Assembly (NCBI GenBank): GCA_964501905.1
Contig: CAZCTW010000008.1
Coordinates: 24,544-88,543, forward strand
Direction: 5' to 3'
DNA: 64,000 nt
Source: B69-G16 sp964501905
Lineage (GTDB): Archaea > Thermoproteota > Thermoprotei > Thermofilales > B69-G16
Shown: positions 1 through 9,207 of the stretch, piece after piece
How the letters are laid out: the number at the start of each line of letters is the position of its first letter
How positions within the stretch are numbered: position 1 is the stretch's first letter
Position numbers and translations under genes: made by a program
Notes under the pieces: model-generated
Told to the model about the DNA's origin: nothing
The model's database searches: none
The model's input: only the letters and a program-made list of their open reading frames with translations

Positions 1-2
1 AC

Positions 3-1397
3 GGAATTTCTGGAGGCTATATCGAGCCGGGTGCTTCGGGCGCGATTACTAGGGGCAAGTTTGAGATTTTGCCTACTGGGAGGAATTTCTACGCTGTAGA
101 TCCTAGGGCTATACCGACGCCGGCCGCGTGGAAGGTAGGCGTGGAGACCGCCGAGAAAGTTCTCAAACACTATTTAGAGCATCACGGGAAATACCCCGAA
201 ACAGTCGGTTTTGTCCTGTGGAGTATCGACGCGTACAAAGCGGACGGCGAAGAACTATCACAGATACTGTACCTGCTGGGAGTAAAGCCCGTGTGGAGGG
301 AAGACGGGACGATAGCGGGCTTAGAGGTTATCCCGCTCGAGGAGTTAGGGAGGCCTAGAGTGGATTGTCTCGTTAGGATAAGTGGTATAGTCAGGGATAC
401 GTTGCCTAACTACATCTACTTAATCGACGAGGCTGTTGAGAAGGTGGCGTTGCTAGACGAGCCATTGGAAGCGAACTTCGTTAAAAAACATTACCTAGAG
501 CACGTGGAAAAACTCCAGAGAAACTTGGGGCGGAGCTTAGCGGAGGAGCTCGCCATGTACAGGGTGTTCTGTGCTCCGCCGGGCGCCTATGGAGCGGGCG
601 TAAACTTGGCGGTTGAAGCGTCGGCGTGGAAGAGCGACGAAGACCTCGCGAAGGTCTGGGTTCAGTGGAGCGGCTACGCGTATGGGAGGAAAAAATACGG
701 TGTAAAGGCGCACGCTGTCCTCTTGGAGACCCTTAGAACCGTTGAAGTAGTTTCGAGAAATCATATAAGCGATGAACACGACATATTCGGGTGTTGCTGT
801 TACTTCGCCTATCATGGGGGCTTCTACAACGCGGCGAAGGCGGTATCTGGTAGGGAAGTCGAGGCGGTACAGGTCGATACTAGGGATATTTCAGACCCGA
901 AAGTTGTCGATATGAAGTTGGAGATAGAGAGGATAGTTAGAGCTAAATTGCTAAATCCCGCGTGGATCGAGGAAATGAAGAAACACGGCTATAGAGGCGC
1001 CAGCGAGTTCAGCAGGAAGATACTACACCTCTACGGTTGGAGCGCTACGACGAAGCTCGTAGATAAGTGGGTTTACGACCAGATAGCTGAGAAGTACGCG
1101 CTGGACGAGGATATGAGGAAGTGGTTCGAAGAACATAATCCGTGGGCTTTAGAGGAAATCGTGAGGAGATTGTTGGAAGCGGCTAAACGCGGACTCTGGA
1201 AGCCCTCCGAGGAAATGCTGGAAAAACTCGAGGAAGTATATAGCGAGATAGAAGGGTTAATGGAGGAGTTGACTACTGTCGAGGGCGAGCATCAAGGAGG
1301 CGGAATCGCCGTGTATACCGCTGAAGACGACGAGCATTGGATCGAAAGTATTAGAGAGGTGGAGAAGCTATGGTCTGCGGTCAAGAGAGAAAAGTAG
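3..1397 (+). CDS. cobN: CobN-type chelatase large subunit, C-terminal part
   Basis: The reading frame is open from base 3 and runs off the left edge, so only the last 464 residues are visible; the family is usually about 1200 residues. The motif PTGRNFYAVDPRAIPT close to the edge, preceded by EPGASGAITRGKFEILP, is a hallmark of the CobN/BchH/ChlH catalytic subunit that inserts cobalt or magnesium into a tetrapyrrole ring using ATP hydrolysed by a partner AAA+ complex. The internal TTG that could start the frame at base 69 lies inside this motif and is not a real start. The gene overlaps the ChlI-ChlD fusion by 28 bases, so the two chelatase subunits are probably co-translated. No CobS/CobT is visible, so the ChlID-type partner probably serves CobN, as known in several archaea and bacteria. 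The metal (cobalt, magnesium or another) cannot be read from this fragment. Confidence 0.93.
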   Translation, partial: GISGGYIEPGASGAITRGKFEILPTGRNFYAVDPRAIPTPAAWKVGVETAEKVLKHYLEHHGKYPETVGFVLWSIDAYKADGEELSQILYLLGVKPVWREDGTIAGLEVIPLEELGRPRVDCLVRISGIVRDTLPNYIYLIDEAVEKVALLDEPLEANFVKKHYLEHVEKLQRNLGRSLAEELAMYRVFCAPPGAYGAGVNLAVEASAWKSDEDLAKVWVQWSGYAYGRKKYGVKAHAVLLETLRTVEVVSRNHISDEHDIFGCCCYFAYHGGFYNAAKAVSGREVEAVQVDTRDISDPKVVDMKLEIERIVRAKLLNPAWIEEMKKHGYRGASEFSRKILHLYGWSATTKLVDKWVYDQIAEKYALDEDMRKWFEEHNPWALEEIVRRLLEAAKRGLWKPSEEMLEKLEEVYSEIEGLMEELTTVEGEHQGGGIAVYTAEDDEHWIESIREVEKLWSAVKREK

Positions 1398-3319
1398 TAT
1401 TCCCGTTCTCCGCCATAGTAGGGCACGAAAAAGCTAAACTAGCGCTGCTCGTAGCAGCGGTAAACCCCCTAGTAGGGGGCGTACTGCTTAGAGGCGACAA
1501 AGGAACCGGGAAGTCGACGATGGTTAGAGCGCTGGCGGACGTCCTGCCCGAAATTGATATCGTCGCCGACTGCCCCTTTAACTGTAACCCTTGGAACCCG
1601 CTTGAAATGTGCGACTGGTGCTACCATAGACACTCCCACGGCGAGAACTTACCCGTTAAAAAAGTCAAAATGAAAGTCGTAGATCTGCCCCTAAGCGTCA
1701 CCGTGGACAGGCTCGTAGGCACGCTCGACGTCGAGAAAGCTATAAAGGAGGGCGTAAAGGCTTTAGAGCCGGGCCTGCTGGCTGAGGCTAATAGAAATAT
1801 ACTGTATATAGATGAAGTTAACTTGCTCGACGACTATATAGCCGACGTTTTGCTAGACGCCGCGGCGATGGGATGGAATATTATCGAAAGAGAAGGAGTA
1901 TCGGTGAAACACCCAGCTAGGTTCATCCTCGTAGGCAGTATGAACCCTGAAGAAGGAGAGCTCCGTCCCCAAATTCTCGACCGTTTCGGCCTTGTAGTAG
2001 ACGTGCAGGCTCCAATGGACCCCGAAACTCGAATAGAGATAGTCAAGAGGGTCGAGGAGTTCTACGCTGACCCAGACGCTTTCTACCACAAATACGAGGC
2101 GAAGCAGATTGAGCTTAGGGAGAGAGTAGTGAAGGCTAGGGAACTCCTGCCTAAAGTCGAGATCAGCGAGGACTTATTGAAGCTTCTCGCGGAGACCATT
2201 GTCAAACTTGGCGTAAGGACTAATAGAGCGGAAATCGTTACGGTTAGAGCGGCTAAGGCTATAGCCGCGCTTAACGGTAGGATACGGGTCAACCTGGAAG
2301 ATCTTAAAAAGGCAATGGAGTTATCGCTACCCCACAGGCTTAGAGCTCGCCCATTTGAAAAACCCCCGCTGGAAAAGCTCCGCGAGGCATTGAACGAGCC
2401 GGAGAGAGAGGATAAAGAGGAACACCACGCCCACGAAAAGGAGAGAGAACGAAACCAGGGGTCTTCATCTGGAATTCAGAACCTGGACGCCGTAGGCGGC
2501 TTAGAAAGGACATTTAAGCCTAGCGGAGAGGATGTGTACCTGCCCCCCGAGGCGAGGAAACGAGTTGGAGAGTCTGTTAAGAAATCTTGGAGAGGTAGTA
2601 GGAGCGAGTGGAGAACTGTGGTAAACTACCCTCACGGAATGGCTATTTCGTACGTTGTCCCCAAGAGCTTGGACGAAGTTGTAGATATCGACCTGCTCGG
2701 AACTATAAAAGCCGCGGCTCTTCGCAGCCAGCGGAGCGGGAGAGTATTCAAACTGGAAAAGGAGGATATTAGAGTCCGAGTTAGGAGGACGAGAGTCCCT
2801 AGATTGACCGTGCTCCTCCTAGACTCCAGCGGCAGTATGGCAGTCGCTAGGAGAATAAGCTTAGCCAAGAAGATAGCATGGGAGTTAACTGAGAGAATGT
2901 ACGTGAAGAGGGACTCTGTGGCGTTAATAGTATTTAAGGGGAGAGAAGCTAGCATCGTAGTCCCCCCGACGCGCAGATATCTAGACGTTATAGAAGCCCT
3001 AAACGCCGTGCCGACCGGCGGCAGAACTCCTCTCTCCGACGCGCTCTATAAATTGCTCACCATGGCTAAAACCGTGAAGATGAAAAACCCGTGGACGCAG
3101 GTAAAAGCGATACTCATAACCGATGGAAAAGCCAACGTACCCCTTGGCTTAGCGAATAGCTTGAAAGAGGAAATAGGGAATCTTTCCAAAGCCTTAGAGA
3201 AGCTGGGCTTAGAAATGGAGATATACGACACGAGGCCCAGTGGAGTCTTGGAATTCTCGAAAAGCTATATCGACTTAATAGCCTTCACCTGTAACGCTAA
3301 GGTCTATAAGGCAGGTTGA
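1370..3319 (+). CDS. Fused ChlI-ChlD chelatase subunit (AAA+ plus VWA)
   Basis: This 649-residue protein has an N-terminal AAA+ ATPase of the magnesium/cobalt chelatase ChlI type and a C-terminal von Willebrand A domain like ChlD. Walker A GDKGTGKST lies at residues 42-50 and Walker B ILYIDE at 144-149. A four-cysteine insert (C68, C72, C81, C84) between them could bind zinc or an Fe-S cluster. A charged linker rich in E, K and H follows at about 344-370. The MIDAS motif DSSGS is at 485-489. In the family the AAA+ ring drives metal insertion by the large subunit and the VWA domain docks onto it. The ATG overlaps the end of cobN by 28 bases. The fused form, rather than separate ChlI and ChlD, is common in archaea. 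Confidence 0.92.
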   Translation: MVCGQERKVVFPFSAIVGHEKAKLALLVAAVNPLVGGVLLRGDKGTGKSTMVRALADVLPEIDIVADCPFNCNPWNPLEMCDWCYHRHSHGENLPVKKVKMKVVDLPLSVTVDRLVGTLDVEKAIKEGVKALEPGLLAEANRNILYIDEVNLLDDYIADVLLDAAAMGWNIIEREGVSVKHPARFILVGSMNPEEGELRPQILDRFGLVVDVQAPMDPETRIEIVKRVEEFYADPDAFYHKYEAKQIELRERVVKARELLPKVEISEDLLKLLAETIVKLGVRTNRAEIVTVRAAKAIAALNGRIRVNLEDLKKAMELSLPHRLRARPFEKPPLEKLREALNEPEREDKEEHHAHEKERERNQGSSSGIQNLDAVGGLERTFKPSGEDVYLPPEARKRVGESVKKSWRGSRSEWRTVVNYPHGMAISYVVPKSLDEVVDIDLLGTIKAAALRSQRSGRVFKLEKEDIRVRVRRTRVPRLTVLLLDSSGSMAVARRISLAKKIAWELTERMYVKRDSVALIVFKGREASIVVPPTRRYLDVIEALNAVPTGGRTPLSDALYKLLTMAKTVKMKNPWTQVKAILITDGKANVPLGLANSLKEEIGNLSKALEKLGLEMEIYDTRPSGVLEFSKSYIDLIAFTCNAKVYKAG

Positions 3320-3320
3320 A

Positions 3321-4265
3321 TTGAACCAATTTGCGCTAAAATTCGTCCAGACAATACTCCAAGTTCTCTTATTCACGTTTACCGGATTTCTAATTGCGTC
3401 GCTCGTAGTCGAGTATAGGATTTTCGATAAATTCTCCCGTAAAATGATAAAGTTAGCGAGGCTCACAAACATACATCCAGCGGCGCTAGCCGCCGTTTTA
3501 GGATATGTCGCGGGACCTAGAGTAGCCCATGGAGTTCTCTCCGAGCTGCTCTCCGAGAGGAGAATTAGAGAGGGAGACGTATTCTCGGCAATACTAATAG
3601 CTAGTTTCCTCTGTAGAGTTTACATTATAATTAGGTGGTTTTTACCCGTAGTTTTACCCCTCCTCGGACCAGGACTCGCTTTCACTCTACTCTCTTTCAA
3701 TTTAACAATTGATTCTATCCTATTAGCTACCGGCTTCCTATACGCCAAGCTTAGGCTACGGCCACCCCAACTCCAAAATATAAGTGAAAACTTCGAAAAC
3801 GTGGAGGACGCGAACAATCCGTCTCTTAAAAGGGCATTAGAAAAAGCCATCAAGAACTTTGCTAAATTCGCTTCTAAATACGTGCTCCTATCGGCCGCTA
3901 TAGGCGCGCTTTTAGTACTAGGCTTTTTCGAAATCTTAAACGAAGTATTAAAACCGTACATGGTATCAGTAGGGCTAAGCCCGAAAGCCGCGGTAATAAC
4001 AGGCGTATACCTACTCCAACCTTCCGCCGCTCTTATACTCTGTAGCAACATGCTAGTTGCTGGCGAAGTAACGCCGGTTCAGGCGCTTCCAGCAATACTC
4101 CTCGGCTCAGCGCTTTTCATGCTCTTCCACGACGGGTTGAAAAACGTCCTACCCTACTATACCTCGGTATACCCGAAGAGGCTGGCTTTTAAGCTCCTCC
4201 TCATAAAAATAGTCGTTCCGGCTATCTTCTATGCTTCTTTGGCGATTATCCTCTGCCGGTTTTAA
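3321..4265 (+). CDS. Polytopic membrane protein, possibly nucleoside-recognition (Gate) family
   Basis: The 314-residue protein is hydrophobic with about eight predicted membrane spans, including segments near residues 10-32, 95-125, 190-205 and 280-312. It starts with TTG one base after the ChlID stop codon, so it belongs to the chelatase operon. The fold pattern, with a gate-like region around residues 45-75 and a second half that resembles the first, suggests the Gate/nucleoside-recognition family related to the FeoB C-terminal permease, but I cannot confirm this by eye. In this context it could move a metal ion or a tetrapyrrole across the membrane. That role is inference from position only. 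Confidence 0.7.
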   Translation: MNQFALKFVQTILQVLLFTFTGFLIASLVVEYRIFDKFSRKMIKLARLTNIHPAALAAVLGYVAGPRVAHGVLSELLSERRIREGDVFSAILIASFLCRVYIIIRWFLPVVLPLLGPGLAFTLLSFNLTIDSILLATGFLYAKLRLRPPQLQNISENFENVEDANNPSLKRALEKAIKNFAKFASKYVLLSAAIGALLVLGFFEILNEVLKPYMVSVGLSPKAAVITGVYLLQPSAALILCSNMLVAGEVTPVQALPAILLGSALFMLFHDGLKNVLPYYTSVYPKRLAFKLLLIKIVVPAIFYASLAIILCRF

Positions 4266-4300
4266 GTCCCTTAGTATTACCATATTTCACTTTGGTAACA

Positions 4301-4310
4301 CTTAAATATT
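4301..4310 (+). promoter_or_regulatory. TATA-like box before the beta-propeller/ECF genes
   Basis: The AT-rich stretch CTTAAATATT lies 47-56 bases before the ATG at 4357, in the 91-base gap after the membrane protein gene. Transcription would start near 4330 and leave a short leader carrying a G-rich Shine-Dalgarno-like stretch (CTGGGG, about 4345-4350). This suggests the transporter half of the cluster has its own promoter in addition to read-through from the chelatase genes. Confidence 0.4.
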
Positions 4311-4356
4311 CGCGAACCTAAGGTATATCCCGACTGAATTTCACCTGGGGATAAAA

Positions 4357-6039
4357 ATGGCCGAGAAAAAGGCGGGTGAACGCAAATTCTCGCCTAAACT
4401 TTTGGCAGTAATTGCGATAATAGCGATTCTAGTAGTGGTTTCACTTATTACCGGGTGGCAGTTGATTCAAGCCCAGCAGCAGCTAGCCGAGCAGCAGGAA
4501 CAGCTAAAGCAGCAAGAAGAACGGCTCAAGCAAACAGAGGAGGAGTTGCAAAGACAACAGGAGCAGCTAAAACAGACACAGGAGGAGCTACAGAGGTTAA
4601 AGACACCCTACGAGCTCGTCGCTTCCCTAATCCTCAAGAATAAAGATGAAGTCGTTAAGGATAAGAAGTACGCCAGCGCCAGCAAGTGGCAGCTTAGCAC
4701 CTATTCAGCTCTCCTGTTTACACCCGACGAGAAGTACCTTGTCGTCGCCGACTACAAAAACAAAGTCATATGCTTGGATAGTGACGTCGGCAAAGTTGTT
4801 TGGGAGCGGGAATTCCCCGAGAGAATGGGATACTCCATATGCATGAGCCCGGACGGCGCGTACGTATACATAGGCTTTAGGAGTTTAGGCGGAGAGCTCA
4901 CCTGTCTCAAAACCTCGTCCGGCGAAGTCGTCTGGGAGTGGAAAGCTTCTGAGGATTTAGGACCGGGAGATCCCAAGTACTACAGCTACTATTGGCCCAC
5001 CATTTTCTCGATACAGGTAAGCCCCGACGGCGAGCACATCTACGTAGTAGCTAGAAAAATGGAGAAACAGGGAAAGACTAAGGTGAACATCGCCAGGGCC
5101 TACTGTATCGACGCCGCGAGCGGGGAGATCGTGTGGAAGTACCCGCAGGAAGGCTTTATCGACTCCTGTATACCGCACGCGACTTTAAGCTCTGACGGAA
5201 AGTACTTCGCGTTCCAAACTTGGTGGTATGGAGAAGAATGGGGACCGTATAAGGTAGTGGTCCTCGACTCGGCCTCAGGAGAACTTCTCTACGTAGTCGA
5301 CGTGAATAAAATCATATGCGAAGCCTTCCCCGATAACCCAATTAAGCCGCCGACCGCCTGGCATGGAGCAGACTTCTCCGGCGACGGAGAGAAACTCGTG
5401 ATCGTAGCGAGGAGCGGAATCCTCATAGTAGTCGACCACAAGAAGTCGGTGGAGACTGGCGAGCCGATCATTAGCAAAGTGATAAGACTTTCCACGCCGC
5501 TGCCCGCAGACGTGATAACTAAGGAGGGCAACCTAACCCAAGGCTATATCTACGCCTACACGGGTTACGTGAAGTGTGTAGAGGACAAGATCTTCGTATT
5601 TTCAAGTAACACCTATGCCTTTGGAGTAAGAGGCGGCAGACCAGCGCTAGACCACCCGAACGCCTCTAAAGTCTTCGTCTTCGACTCAGCCCTTGAGCTG
5701 TTGTGGGTATACGATATGGGTGGAAAAGTCGGCTACGGCTTCAACTTCATAGGCTACAGCGCGGACGGCAGGGTTATCGCGATACCCGTAGGGCAGAACT
5801 GGATAAAAATGAGCAACGACCCGAGCGGGGTCCTCGTGTTCGACTTGTCGCGGAAAGGAACGATATACGATAAAGTGCTCTTCAGGTACCACACGGAAGG
5901 CACGGCTATAGCCGCCGCAGTGAGCAGCAAGGGCCGCTATGTCGCCGTAATCGAGTTGCCTATAGACGTGGCGCCGCCGGGTTCGCCCGTTAAAATAGTT
6001 GGAGAGTATAGGCTCTTGCTATTCAAGCTAAACGTCTAG
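4357..6039 (+). CDS. Membrane-anchored beta-propeller protein with Gln/Glu coiled coil
   Basis: The 560-residue protein has one N-terminal membrane helix (about residues 14-36), then a glutamine- and glutamate-rich heptad region (about 37-84, repeats such as QQLAEQQEQLKQQEERLKQ), then a large beta-propeller. The propeller shows PQQ/WD40-like repeats with phrases such as VVWEREFPE, EVVWEWKAS and EIVWKYPQE, alternating with SPDG turns. The topology suggests an anchored propeller outside the membrane, held off it by the coiled coil. It lies 11 bases before the ECF substrate-binding-like gene, so it may act as a ligand-capture or scaffold subunit for that importer. No enzymatic residues are recognised. 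The link with the importer rests on operon position only. Confidence 0.8.
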   Translation: MAEKKAGERKFSPKLLAVIAIIAILVVVSLITGWQLIQAQQQLAEQQEQLKQQEERLKQTEEELQRQQEQLKQTQEELQRLKTPYELVASLILKNKDEVVKDKKYASASKWQLSTYSALLFTPDEKYLVVADYKNKVICLDSDVGKVVWEREFPERMGYSICMSPDGAYVYIGFRSLGGELTCLKTSSGEVVWEWKASEDLGPGDPKYYSYYWPTIFSIQVSPDGEHIYVVARKMEKQGKTKVNIARAYCIDAASGEIVWKYPQEGFIDSCIPHATLSSDGKYFAFQTWWYGEEWGPYKVVVLDSASGELLYVVDVNKIICEAFPDNPIKPPTAWHGADFSGDGEKLVIVARSGILIVVDHKKSVETGEPIISKVIRLSTPLPADVITKEGNLTQGYIYAYTGYVKCVEDKIFVFSSNTYAFGVRGGRPALDHPNASKVFVFDSALELLWVYDMGGKVGYGFNFIGYSADGRVIAIPVGQNWIKMSNDPSGVLVFDLSRKGTIYDKVLFRYHTEGTAIAAAVSSKGRYVAVIELPIDVAPPGSPVKIVGEYRLLLFKLNV

Positions 6040-6050
6040 GGAGGTAACTA

Positions 6051-7625
6051 ATGGAAAAGCTCCCGCTAATATTCGCCTTTTTATTTTTTTGTATAGCTAT
6101 CCTGCCTGGTTTAAATTGTAAACCCGTAGATGTAGTTGTCGACTTCCAATTCCCCCTCGGAGTTAGATACGAGGAGGTACATGTTGAGAAAAACTCCCAC
6201 CTAGTGGGTTGGCTAACGCTGACCGAGTTCGGATATGAAGAATTACAGTTAACTCTAGAACTTCGCCTACCCGAAGGCTTCGAGCTAGCCTCGTCGTCGC
6301 TCGGCTATACAAAAACCGGCTACACTTACTCTCTAAAACGCACAGTTAAGGAGACCATTCCGCTAACGTGGAGCTTTATCGTCAAAACCCCCGACGAGAT
6401 TGGAGTATTCCCGGTAAACTTGACGGTCACTCTGGAGCATCAAGGCGAAGTCGTATATTCGGAAACTTTCTCGAGAATTTTATTTCTCGGGCTAAAGCCG
6501 AAGTACAGCGCCTCGATTAGCGTAAAAGCCCCCTGCAACCCCGACGGTTCCTTCGACGCTAAGATGTGTACGGGCGTATTCGTAGTCGAGGAGTTTTCGG
6601 AAAACCCAATCCTATACTTCCTGGGTTTAATGCGCAAGTATACCTCGTTGATAGGTTTTTCTAGGATCGATGTAGACCTCGGAGACAACGCTAGCCTACT
6701 GCCAGTCACGCTGGAGGTTACTCTAAGCTCGGTAAGCGGAGAGCCCGCCGAGGGGATTACTCTAGTCCACCCAGGCTTCGAGAGCGAAGGAGCTGAGGCG
6801 AAATCCAGCCTATCCATATACGTTAAAGCCGACGAGAAAGGGCGAGTATCCGCCGTCGTGCCGCTAATAGCCTTAAAAGACCTCGACGAGTTAGAAGGAG
6901 ACTATCGGCTAAAAATACGCGTTAGAAGGCTCGGCTCCAGCATAGAGCTAGGCGAGGCCGAGTTTCCCGTGAAAGTAGTTGTGATTAGGCGCGGCGACGT
7001 AGGCTGTCTGCTCGTCGGGGCGGCATCGGCGATAGCTCTACTCGCTGCGATATTCCTCGATGCTTTTAAAAAACTTTCAACTCTAGAAGTAGCGTACGCG
7101 GCTCTCTCAGCGTCTCTAGTCTTCGCTATAGCCGTAATCCCAGGCACAATTATATGGCCTATAGCCCAGGCTCTCCTAGGCCCCTTCGACTGGATTTTAA
7201 CGGGAGTCCTCTACGCGTTCCTAATGTACGCTATCTACGGAGCCATGGTGAAAACCTCTCCCCGACCCGGAGTTTTCACTCTAGCAATTACGACGAAGTG
7301 GCTACTGTATCTTTTTGTCTTCGGCGTTAGAAACCCATTTATGAGCCTTATATGGCTAGCTACAACAGCTTTCATAATGGAGCCCCTACTCTATGTTTTC
7401 GGCGGCACGAGGAAGGGGGCTACGCTGGGCATAGCGTCGGCCTTCGCCCTAGGCCGCTTCGTCGACGCGTACGTTGACATGAACCTCTACATGATATTTT
7501 ATAGACTGTTCTATGCCCAGTGGTACATCAACTTATACTGTTTAGGCGCTTCCATCTACACATTTACCGGCGCCGTACTTGGCTGTAAGCTCGCGGAGAA
7601 GCTCAGAGGTGTTAGCCATGAATAG
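6051..7625 (+). CDS. Fusion of secreted beta-domain with ECF S-component-like membrane domain
   Basis: The 524-residue protein starts 11 bases after the propeller gene, behind a strong ribosome binding site (GGGAGGTAAC). Residues 1-22 form a signal peptide or anchor. Residues about 25-310 look like beta-sandwich domains outside the cell. Residues about 315-520 contain six or so membrane helices in the size range of an ECF transporter substrate-binding (S) subunit. Genes for the ATPase pair and EcfT follow directly, and the stop codon overlaps the next start by 8 bases. This makes it the likely substrate-specific subunit of a dedicated importer. S subunits are normally about 200 residues without a large outer domain, so the fusion is unusual. 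The substrate is not evident; cobalt, a corrinoid or another tetrapyrrole is suggested only by the chelatase neighbours. Confidence 0.72.
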   Translation: MEKLPLIFAFLFFCIAILPGLNCKPVDVVVDFQFPLGVRYEEVHVEKNSHLVGWLTLTEFGYEELQLTLELRLPEGFELASSSLGYTKTGYTYSLKRTVKETIPLTWSFIVKTPDEIGVFPVNLTVTLEHQGEVVYSETFSRILFLGLKPKYSASISVKAPCNPDGSFDAKMCTGVFVVEEFSENPILYFLGLMRKYTSLIGFSRIDVDLGDNASLLPVTLEVTLSSVSGEPAEGITLVHPGFESEGAEAKSSLSIYVKADEKGRVSAVVPLIALKDLDELEGDYRLKIRVRRLGSSIELGEAEFPVKVVVIRRGDVGCLLVGAASAIALLAAIFLDAFKKLSTLEVAYAALSASLVFAIAVIPGTIIWPIAQALLGPFDWILTGVLYAFLMYAIYGAMVKTSPRPGVFTLAITTKWLLYLFVFGVRNPFMSLIWLATTAFIMEPLLYVFGGTRKGATLGIASAFALGRFVDAYVDMNLYMIFYRLFYAQWYINLYCLGASIYTFTGAVLGCKLAEKLRGVSHE

Positions 7626-9207
7626 CGTGGTCGTGCTTAGAAAGGTCGAGGTTAAATACCCCGGAGAGGGGAAACCGAGCCTAAAAGTAGGCGAGTTGAC
7701 GATAGACGATGGAGAATTTGTCCTCTTGCTAGGGGCTTCCGGCTCTGGGAAAAGCACGCTGTTGAAACTACTCTGCGGCGTTATCCCCTGTTACCAAAAA
7801 GCCGAGGTAAAAGGCGAAGTCGAGGTATTGGGGGGAGATCCTCGAAGAGAGGGGCTTTCAGGAATGGTCTCTAGAGGGGCAGCTATAGTATTGCAGAACC
7901 CCGACGCCCAACTTTTCTCAGCTACGGTCGAGTCGGAGGTGGGCTTCGGCCCGGAGAACTTAGGGTTGTCTAGAGGCGAGGTGGAAAAACGGGTTAAATG
8001 GGCTCTAGGCGTCGTAGGCATGACGGATTTTAGACATAAAGACACAGTTAGCCTATCGGGAGGGCAGAAACAGCGTACGGTCATAGCCAGCGTTTTAGCT
8101 TTAAAACCTCGACTATTGCTCCTCGACGAGCCGGTTAGCCAGCTCGACCCCCAAGGCTCCTTATCGGTGATGGCTTGTATAGGGCAACTGCCGGAGAAGG
8201 TGGGTTGCGGAGTTATCTTAGCTGAGCACCGGCTACACGACCTCTACGCCGCCGGTATTCTCCGGGAAGACGTCAGGACAGTAGTTCTCGACGATGGGAG
8301 GATAATGTTCGATGGAGAACTCAGGAAAGCAGTGAACAAAGGCGTTTTAGAAACTTGCGGAGTGAGAGAGCCGGGTATTTTTAAAGTCGCTAGAAAGCTC
8401 TACGGGAGCGTGCCTACATTCAAGAGGGAGGAGTTGATTAAAACTCTCGCAGGCAGGGAATCCCCCTATAGTAGCAGCGCGCAGAGCCTTCAAGACCATG
8501 TTCTTGTAAAGGTCGACGATTTATGGGCTAGGTACGGCAGGAGAGGCGCGTTCGTGCTCAAGGGAATTAGTTTTGAGATTAGGAAAGGAGAAATGGTCGC
8601 TCTTATGGGCCCGAACGCTTCGGGGAAAACCACTTTAATGAGAGTGCTATCCGGCCTACTTAAGCCGGTAAAAGGCAACGTTATCTTCGACTTAAACCCT
8701 AGGCGCGACATAGCCTACGTCCCGCAGAACCCCGACCTCTACCTAGTCTCTGACAGCGTCGCGGAAGAATTCAGGCTCAACCCTAGGGGGAGCTTCGACG
8801 AAAAGTTCATCAATTTCCTAATCGGCGAGCTGGGGCTAGAAGGTCTACTCGGTAAACACCCCCACGCTCTCAGCCGCGGTCAAAGGTTTAGAGTCGCGGT
8901 CGCCGCGGCGCTCGCAGGTAAGCCTAAATTAGTCATGCTGGACGAGCCTACAACAGGGCAGGACGAGAGGAACATAGATGCGTTAGCCCGAATCCTCGAG
9001 AGCTACCTCGCGGAGCGGGAGGCGTGCGCTTTGATGAGCACTCACGACGTAGAATTCGTCCTCCACAACTGCTCCAGGGTTATCGTGCTTAAAGACGGTG
9101 AAATAATCGCCTCCGGCCCCCCACGGAAAATCTTGAGAGATGGGAATATCATCGAAAAAGCCTGTCTCAGAGTTCCCGACGAGGTGTTAGCGGGGATATG
9201 GAGTTGA
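7618..9207 (+). CDS. ECF transporter double ATPase (two ABC domains in one chain)
   Basis: The 529-residue chain carries two complete ABC ATPase domains. The first has Walker A GASGSGKST, signature LSGGQKQR, Walker B LLLLDEP and switch histidine in LAEHRLHD. The second has Walker A GPNASGKTT, variant signature LSRGQRFR, Walker B LVMLDEPTTG and STHDVEF. This is the EcfA-EcfA' arrangement of energy-coupling-factor importers, where two ATPases drive the T subunit and an S subunit. I chose the ATG at 7618, which overlaps the preceding stop by 8 bases; the longer frame from 7579 would add residues lying inside the previous gene. The end overlaps ecfT by 10 bases. The altered second signature (SRGQR) suggests the two sites are not equivalent. 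Confidence 0.94.
   Translation: MNSVVVLRKVEVKYPGEGKPSLKVGELTIDDGEFVLLLGASGSGKSTLLKLLCGVIPCYQKAEVKGEVEVLGGDPRREGLSGMVSRGAAIVLQNPDAQLFSATVESEVGFGPENLGLSRGEVEKRVKWALGVVGMTDFRHKDTVSLSGGQKQRTVIASVLALKPRLLLLDEPVSQLDPQGSLSVMACIGQLPEKVGCGVILAEHRLHDLYAAGILREDVRTVVLDDGRIMFDGELRKAVNKGVLETCGVREPGIFKVARKLYGSVPTFKREELIKTLAGRESPYSSSAQSLQDHVLVKVDDLWARYGRRGAFVLKGISFEIRKGEMVALMGPNASGKTTLMRVLSGLLKPVKGNVIFDLNPRRDIAYVPQNPDLYLVSDSVAEEFRLNPRGSFDEKFINFLIGELGLEGLLGKHPHALSRGQRFRVAVAAALAGKPKLVMLDEPTTGQDERNIDALARILESYLAEREACALMSTHDVEFVLHNCSRVIVLKDGEIIASGPPRKILRDGNIIEKACLRVPDEVLAGIWS

Noticed and set aside
2632..2955. 107-codon minus-strand frame inside the ChlI-ChlD gene
   Set aside because: Antisense shadow in the VWA region.
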